A stretch of DNA of 64,000 nucleotides, taken from the NCBI RefSeq assembly GCF_047345415.1, contig NZ_JBLFEP010000007.1, positions 253,884 to 317,883 on the forward strand, read 5' to 3'. Within the stretch, counting starts at the first letter, position 1. Each line of letters opens with the position of its first letter. The notes beneath the pieces were generated by a model that saw only the letters and a list, made by a program, of their open reading frames with translations, did no database searches and was not told where the DNA came from. The position numbers and the translations under genes were made by a program. The DNA is from Maribacter_C sp947494565. Its GTDB lineage: Bacteria > Bacteroidota > Bacteroidia > Flavobacteriales > Flavobacteriaceae. Below, piece after piece: positions 60,195 to 64,000 of this stretch.

Positions 60195-60212
60195 AAGTGA
60201 GATTTTACTGAT

Positions 60213-60557
60213 TTATTTTACTTTCTCTACAATAGCTTTAAAAGCTTCTGGGTGGTTCATCGCCAAATCGGCAAGAACCTTACGGTTCAATTCGATGCCA
60301 TTGGCTTTGACCTTCCCCATAAACTGAGAGTAAGACATTCCGTGCATTCTGGCACCCGCATTAATTCGGGTAATCCATAAAGCTCTAAAAGTTCTTTTTT
60401 TGTTTCTTCGGTCTCTGTAAGCATATAACATTGCTTTTTCAACCGCATTTTTGGCAACCGTCCAAACGTTTTTACGTCTTCCGAAATACCCTTTGGCTTG
60501 CTTCATTACCTTTTTTCTTCTGGCTCTTGAAGCGACTGCATTCACTGATCTTGGCAT
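60213..60557 (-). CDS. rplT: Ribosomal protein L20
   Basis: This 114-residue basic protein has the L20 signature: PRSVNAVASRARRKKVMKQA, KGYFGRRKNVWTVAKNAVEKA and LWITRINAGARMHGMSYSQF. It binds 23S rRNA early in 50S assembly and in other bacteria also represses its own operon. It is the last gene of thrS-infC-rpmI-rplT, 116 nt after rpmI. Confidence 0.98.
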   Translation of the reverse strand: MPRSVNAVASRARRKKVMKQAKGYFGRRKNVWTVAKNAVEKAMLYAYRDRRNKKRTFRALWITRINAGARMHGMSYSQFMGKVKANGIELNRKVLADLAMNHPEAFKAIVEKVK

Positions 60558-60673
60558 AATTTTTAATTTTTTGTAGTAGGCGATTCCTAATTCCGAATAC
60601 GAAATTCAAAATTCTGAATTCTTTCTAATGGCCTAACTCCATGGTTAATGATTAAATTACCTGAAAAGAACGT

Positions 60674-60871
60674 TTACTTTAAACGCAATTGTTCTTTAAT
60701 ACTGTTAACATCCGATGGGTGTACCAACGTATCATGTGTTAACGCAAGCTTACGCTTTTTAGATTTCTTGGTCAAAATGTGACTCTTGAAAGCGTGCTTT
60801 CTCTTAATTTTTCCAGTTCCTGTAAGCTTAAAGCGCTTTTTGGCACTGGACTTTGTTTTTTGCTTAGGCAT
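60674..60871 (-). CDS. rpmI: Ribosomal protein L35
   Basis: The 65-residue very basic protein starts MPKQKTKSSAKKRFKLTGTG and has the L35 pattern KIKRKHAFKSHILTKKSKKRKL. Its place between infC and rplT is invariant in bacteria. A strong hairpin lies in the 148 nt between it and infC. Confidence 0.97.
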   Translation of the reverse strand: MPKQKTKSSAKKRFKLTGTGKIKRKHAFKSHILTKKSKKRKLALTHDTLVHPSDVNSIKEQLRLK

Positions 60872-60957
60872 TTTTCTCCTATTTTAAATTATCTCACTTA
60901 CCGTGCTTTAGTTTTTAGTAAGGTTCCCCAACACGGTCAAAGGAGCCTTTTGCATGC

Positions 60958-60990
60958 TAAACGCTGCTAACCAGCGGCCAGCAGCGTTTA
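60958..60990 (-). promoter_or_regulatory. Hairpin between infC and rpmI, possible L20 leader
   Basis: An 11-bp perfect stem (TAAACGCTGCT and complement) closes an 11-base loop rich in G and C, with no T run on the minus strand. A second small stem overlaps the infC stop codon (61005-61021). In other bacteria L20 represses this operon by binding an mRNA structure; whether this hairpin mimics its rRNA site cannot be judged by eye. Confidence 0.45.
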
Positions 60991-61019
60991 GTATTTTATA
61001 GTCAAACGACTTTAAGTCG

Positions 61020-61574
61020 TTATTTCTTAGTCTTTGGTGCGATGAACATGGTCATTCGCTTTCCTTCCAATCGTGGCATTTGTTCCACCTTTCCCAATTC
61101 CTCTAGTTCAGAAGCCAAACGCAAAAGTAGAATCTCTCCTTGGTCTTTGTAAACAATGGATCGTCCTTTAAAAAATACATAGGCCTTCAATTTTGCCCCG
61201 TCTTTCAAAAACTTTTCAGCATGTTTCTTCTTGAACTCGTAATCATGGTCGTCCGTATTCGGACCGAACCTAATTTCCTTAACCACCACTTTAGAGGCCT
61301 TGGCCTTCATGGCTTTTTCACGCTTTTTTTGCTCGTAAAGAAACTTCTTGTAATCGATTACTTTACAAACAGGTGGATTGGCTTTGGGAGAAATCTCCAC
61401 TAAATCCAATCCCGCTTCGGATGCAATTTCCATGGCCTTGGCCAATGGATACACACCAACTTCCACATTATCACCGACCAGACGTACTTCTGGAGCGATA
61501 ACTCTCTCATTAATTTTGTGAGGGTTCTTATTCTCCCTTCTAGGTTGGGGCCTAAATCTTTTTCGTATTGCTAT
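61020..61574 (-). CDS. infC: Translation initiation factor IF-3, apparent AUA start
   Basis: The full-length protein of 184 residues starts at 61574 with ATA, giving (M)AIRKRFRPQPRRENKNPHKI, the usual Bacteroidota IF-3 beginning. No ATG, GTG or TTG lies between the upstream stop and that point, and the first GTG (61466) would remove the conserved N-terminal domain. An unusual start is the rule for infC (AUU in E. coli), because IF-3 itself discriminates against it. The rest has the linker helix and C-terminal domain (VKEIRFGPNTDDHDYEFKKK, EGKRMTMFIAP). Confidence 0.93.
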   Translation of the reverse strand: MAIRKRFRPQPRRENKNPHKINERVIAPEVRLVGDNVEVGVYPLAKAMEIASEAGLDLVEISPKANPPVCKVIDYKKFLYEQKKREKAMKAKASKVVVKEIRFGPNTDDHDYEFKKKHAEKFLKDGAKLKAYVFFKGRSIVYKDQGEILLLRLASELEELGKVEQMPRLEGKRMTMFIAPKTKK

Positions 61575-61604
61575 GACTTGTAAATTTTAATTAAACTTTA
61601 TCTT

Positions 61605-63545
61605 TTAAAACGACTTTAAGGTACTATTTATTTCCGTATCGACCAAGTGGGTAAAGTCTTCGACTTTCAATGCGCCTAAGTCTTCTCCTCCATGCCGCCG
61701 GACAGAAATGGTATGGGCCTTTTCGTCGTTTTCCCCAACAATCAGCATAAATGGAATCTTGTTCATTTCTGCCTCACGTATCTTCTTGCCCACGGTTTCA
61801 TTTCTACTGTCGACAAGCGCGCGAATTTCGTTATTTTCTAGGGATTTCAAAACTTTTTCAGCATATTTTTCGTTTTTCTCGCTAACCGGTAAAATTATCG
61901 CCTGTTCAGGAATCAACCATAATGGAAAATTACCTCCGGTGTGCTCTAGTAATAAGGCAATAAAACGTTCTAGGCTTCCGAAAGGCGCACGATGAATCAT
62001 AACGGGTCTATGTAGTTCATTATCAGACCCTTTGTAGGTTAGGTCAAAACGTTCGGGTAGATTATAGTCGACCTGAATGGTACCCAGTTGCCACTGTCTC
62101 CCAAGCGCATCCTTCACCATAAAATCCAATTTTGGTCCGTAGAAAGCAGCCTCACCTTTTTCGATAACAAAATCCAATCCCTTTTCTTCGGCCGCATTGA
62201 TAATGGCGTTTTCCGCTTTTTCCCAATTCTCTACAGAACCGATGTATTTTTCCGGCTTATCCAAATCACGTACTGAAACCTGGGCCCTAAAGTTTTCGAA
62301 TCCCAAAGAACCTAATACATATAAGGAGAGGTCGATTACGTTTTTGAATTCCTGGTCCAGTTGATCTGGAGTGCAGAAAATGTGGGCGTCATCTTGAGTG
62401 AAACCGCGTACTCGTGTTAAACCGTGTAATTCACCACTTTGTTCGTACCGATATACAGTACCGAATTCAGCATACCGTTTGGGCAACTCTCGATAACTGA
62501 ATGGCCTATGTTTATAAATCTCACAATGGTGGGGGCAGTTCATGGGTTTTAATAGAAACTCTTCATCTTGCTTGGGCGTATGAATGGGTTGAAAACTGTC
62601 CTCTCCATATTTTGCGTAATGGCCAGAAGTGACATAGAGTTCTTTCTGTCCGATATGTGGACTCACCACCATTTCGTAACCCGCTTTTTTCTGGGCCTTC
62701 TTTAAGAATTGCTCTAGTCGTTCGCGCAATGCCGCTCCTTTGGGAAGCCATAACGGTAAGCCCTGACCAACTTTTTGAGAAAAGGTGAAGAGTTCAAGTT
62801 CTTTGCCCAACTTTCTATGGTCTCGCTTTTTTGCTTCCTCTAATAGTGCGAGATATTCCGTTAATTCTTTCTGTTTCGGAAAAGAGGTTCCATAAACCCG
62901 GGTGAGCTGGGGTTTATTTTCATCACCTCGCCAATAGGCTCCGGCAACGCTTAAAATCTTAATGGCCTTTACAATGCCCGTATTTGGAATATGTCCGCCA
63001 CGGCATAAATCGGTAAAGGTGTCATGATCACAAAAAGTAATGGTGCCATCTTCCAAATTTTCGATAAGCTCTACTTTATATTCGTTGCCCTCGGTCTGAT
63101 ACTTTGTCAAGGCATCGGACTTTGAAACCGATCGCATTGTAAAATCGTGCTTTCCTCTGGCGATTTCCAAGGCCTTCTTCTCTATCATGGGAAAATCCTT
63201 ATCGGAAATACTTCCTTCAGGCAAATCCACATCATAATAGAATCCGTTCTCGATGGCTGGCCCGATGGTCAATTTTATACCGGGATACAATTCTTCAAGC
63301 GCTTGAGCGACAATATGCGAGGTCGAGTGCCAAAAAGCTTTTTTACCCTCATCGTTTTTCCAGGTATAGAGTACCAAAGCGCCGTCTTCGTTCAAGGGGG
63401 TTTTGGTTTCGATAGTGATATCGTTGAACTGAGCGGAAATAACATTTCGGGCTAGCCCTTCGCTTATACTCATTGCCACCTCCATGGGTGTAGTGCCCTT
63501 TTGATATTCCTTTACCGTACCGTCTGGTAGTGTTATGTTGATCAT
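61605..63545 (-). CDS. thrS: Threonyl-tRNA synthetase
   Basis: From ATG 63545 the enzyme has 646 residues. It comprises a TGS domain (INITLPDGTVKEYQKG), an editing domain with HSTSHIVAQALEELYP and CRGGHIPNTG, the class II catalytic core with zinc ligands in MNCPHHCEIY and RYEQSGELHGLTRVRGFTQDDAHIF, and an anticodon-binding domain ending SLKSF-like residues. The frame extends to 63635, but the promoter at 63572 lies inside that extension. It is first in the thrS-infC-rpmI-rplT operon, 30 nt before infC. Confidence 0.96.
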   Translation of the reverse strand: MINITLPDGTVKEYQKGTTPMEVAMSISEGLARNVISAQFNDITIETKTPLNEDGALVLYTWKNDEGKKAFWHSTSHIVAQALEELYPGIKLTIGPAIENGFYYDVDLPEGSISDKDFPMIEKKALEIARGKHDFTMRSVSKSDALTKYQTEGNEYKVELIENLEDGTITFCDHDTFTDLCRGGHIPNTGIVKAIKILSVAGAYWRGDENKPQLTRVYGTSFPKQKELTEYLALLEEAKKRDHRKLGKELELFTFSQKVGQGLPLWLPKGAALRERLEQFLKKAQKKAGYEMVVSPHIGQKELYVTSGHYAKYGEDSFQPIHTPKQDEEFLLKPMNCPHHCEIYKHRPFSYRELPKRYAEFGTVYRYEQSGELHGLTRVRGFTQDDAHIFCTPDQLDQEFKNVIDLSLYVLGSLGFENFRAQVSVRDLDKPEKYIGSVENWEKAENAIINAAEEKGLDFVIEKGEAAFYGPKLDFMVKDALGRQWQLGTIQVDYNLPERFDLTYKGSDNELHRPVMIHRAPFGSLERFIALLLEHTGGNFPLWLIPEQAIILPVSEKNEKYAEKVLKSLENNEIRALVDSRNETVGKKIREAEMNKIPFMLIVGENDEKAHTISVRRHGGEDLGALKVEDFTHLVDTEINSTLKSF

Positions 63546-63571
63546 AATATAGTCACGTAATAATAAGGCGA

Positions 63572-63603
63572 CAAAGATAGTGTCTTGATCGCAGGCGGAC
63601 AAT
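63572..63603 (-). promoter_or_regulatory. Promoter of thrS
   Basis: On the minus strand ATTG (63600-63603), a 20-nt spacer and TATCTTTG (63572-63579) form a good match to the Bacteroidota promoter. Transcription would start near 63566, leaving a 21-nt leader with no room for a T-box or attenuator. Confidence 0.7.
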
Positions 63604-64000
63604 ATATTATTGGGGGTTTGTTGTGAATCTACCACTTTGTGAGGTGTGGTGTCTGAAGCCGGTTTGTTTTTTTTTGGGGTAGCACAGGTTGCTAGAGTAG
63701 GGGTAAAACTAGGAATACAGCTTTTTTAGGACTAAAATAGTTGCGCCGGACTATAAAATGTGTTAAATTTAATACCCTTTTTATGGAATGGTGCAAACGT
63801 AAATTTCTAGCATTTAGAAGGTTAAATTAAGGGTGAAAAAAAAAGTTTAAAAAAGATTGAAATAAAGTTTTTAATTTAAAAAACCATCTTATATTTGCAC
63901 CCGCTTTGGCAGTGATGTCGGGCAAGAAAAGGAAGTTCATTTGACATATTGTAGAGACAGCGCCCACTTTTATTAATAGGGGTGGGCTGTAAGTTTTTTG
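63604..64000 (+). promoter_or_regulatory. Strong promoter and leader, probably of a stable-RNA operon beyond the window
   Basis: No gene is visible in these 397 bases. TATATTTG at 63890-63897, a full consensus match, is preceded by an A/T-rich tract (63830-63889) like an UP element. The leader after it contains GTTCATTTGACATATTG (63936-63952), which I recall as resembling the boxA-like leader upstream of 16S rRNA in Bacteroidota. This would make an rRNA operon likely at the right edge, but no rRNA sequence is inside the window. Confidence 0.5.

Noticed and set aside
1..64000. CRISPR arrays, restriction or known phage-defence systems
   Set aside because: No regularly spaced repeats and no recognisable cas, restriction, CBASS or retron genes were seen on either strand.

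Overview
The window is chromosomal DNA of a marine-type member of the Flavobacteriaceae (Bacteroidota). The signs are promoters of the Bacteroidota type (-7 TAnnTTTG, sometimes with TTG about 20 nt upstream), A-rich leaders without Shine-Dalgarno sites, many lipoprotein and carboxypeptidase-regulatory-like proteins, a split transketolase, a carotenoid operon with a MerR/B12 regulator, and a thrS-infC-rpmI-rplT block. I name no genus because no search was possible.

Layout. 1-3.4 kb: start of tatC, kpsF and divergent recQ. 3.5-5.8 kb: an unusual two-gene unit, a cytoplasmic trypsin-like protease with zinc ribbon and a partner protein. 6-12.7 kb: fasciclin protein, regulatory-like and M23 proteins, a membrane AraC regulator, and an rluF / SRPBCC / serine hydrolase operon. 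12.9-16.2 kb: periplasmic PPIase operon ending in moxR. 16.4-19.3 kb: aconitase and a thioredoxin-fold protein that has lost its CxxC. 19.4-25.2 kb: a tightly packed operon carH-like / crtI / crtB / crtZ / crtD-like / cruF-like, whose regulator keeps the adenosylcobalamin photoreceptor motifs. 25.5-28.2 kb: tRNA-Leu and a sulfite-oxidase-like operon. 29-32 kb: small MBOAT protein, then a Crp/Fnr regulator with an OMP / DoxX / flavin reductase operon.

32.4-45.1 kb is a probable genomic island. It is bounded by an intact tRNA-Lys on the right and a 23-bp copy of the tRNA 3' end on the left, with a further partial copy and an orphaned terminator outside. No integrase remains. The cargo is a one-direction set of regulator, HExxH protein, small exported peptide, ABC ATPase, S41 protease, a permease fused to an M1 aminopeptidase, small membrane and cupin proteins, a second S41 protease and a GIN-domain lipoprotein. 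This is the best candidate here for an undescribed peptide export/processing system.

45.2-64 kb is housekeeping: aroK, a PRTase, an S4 protein, an FKBP lipoprotein, an OMP, transketolase, tgt, an LptF/G permease, accA, dnaB, a secreted GATase-like protein, HAD, yjbQ, an EF-hand protein, a lipoprotein, and the rplT-rpmI-infC-thrS operon, in which infC appears to start at AUA. The right edge holds a strong promoter that probably drives a stable-RNA operon beyond the window.
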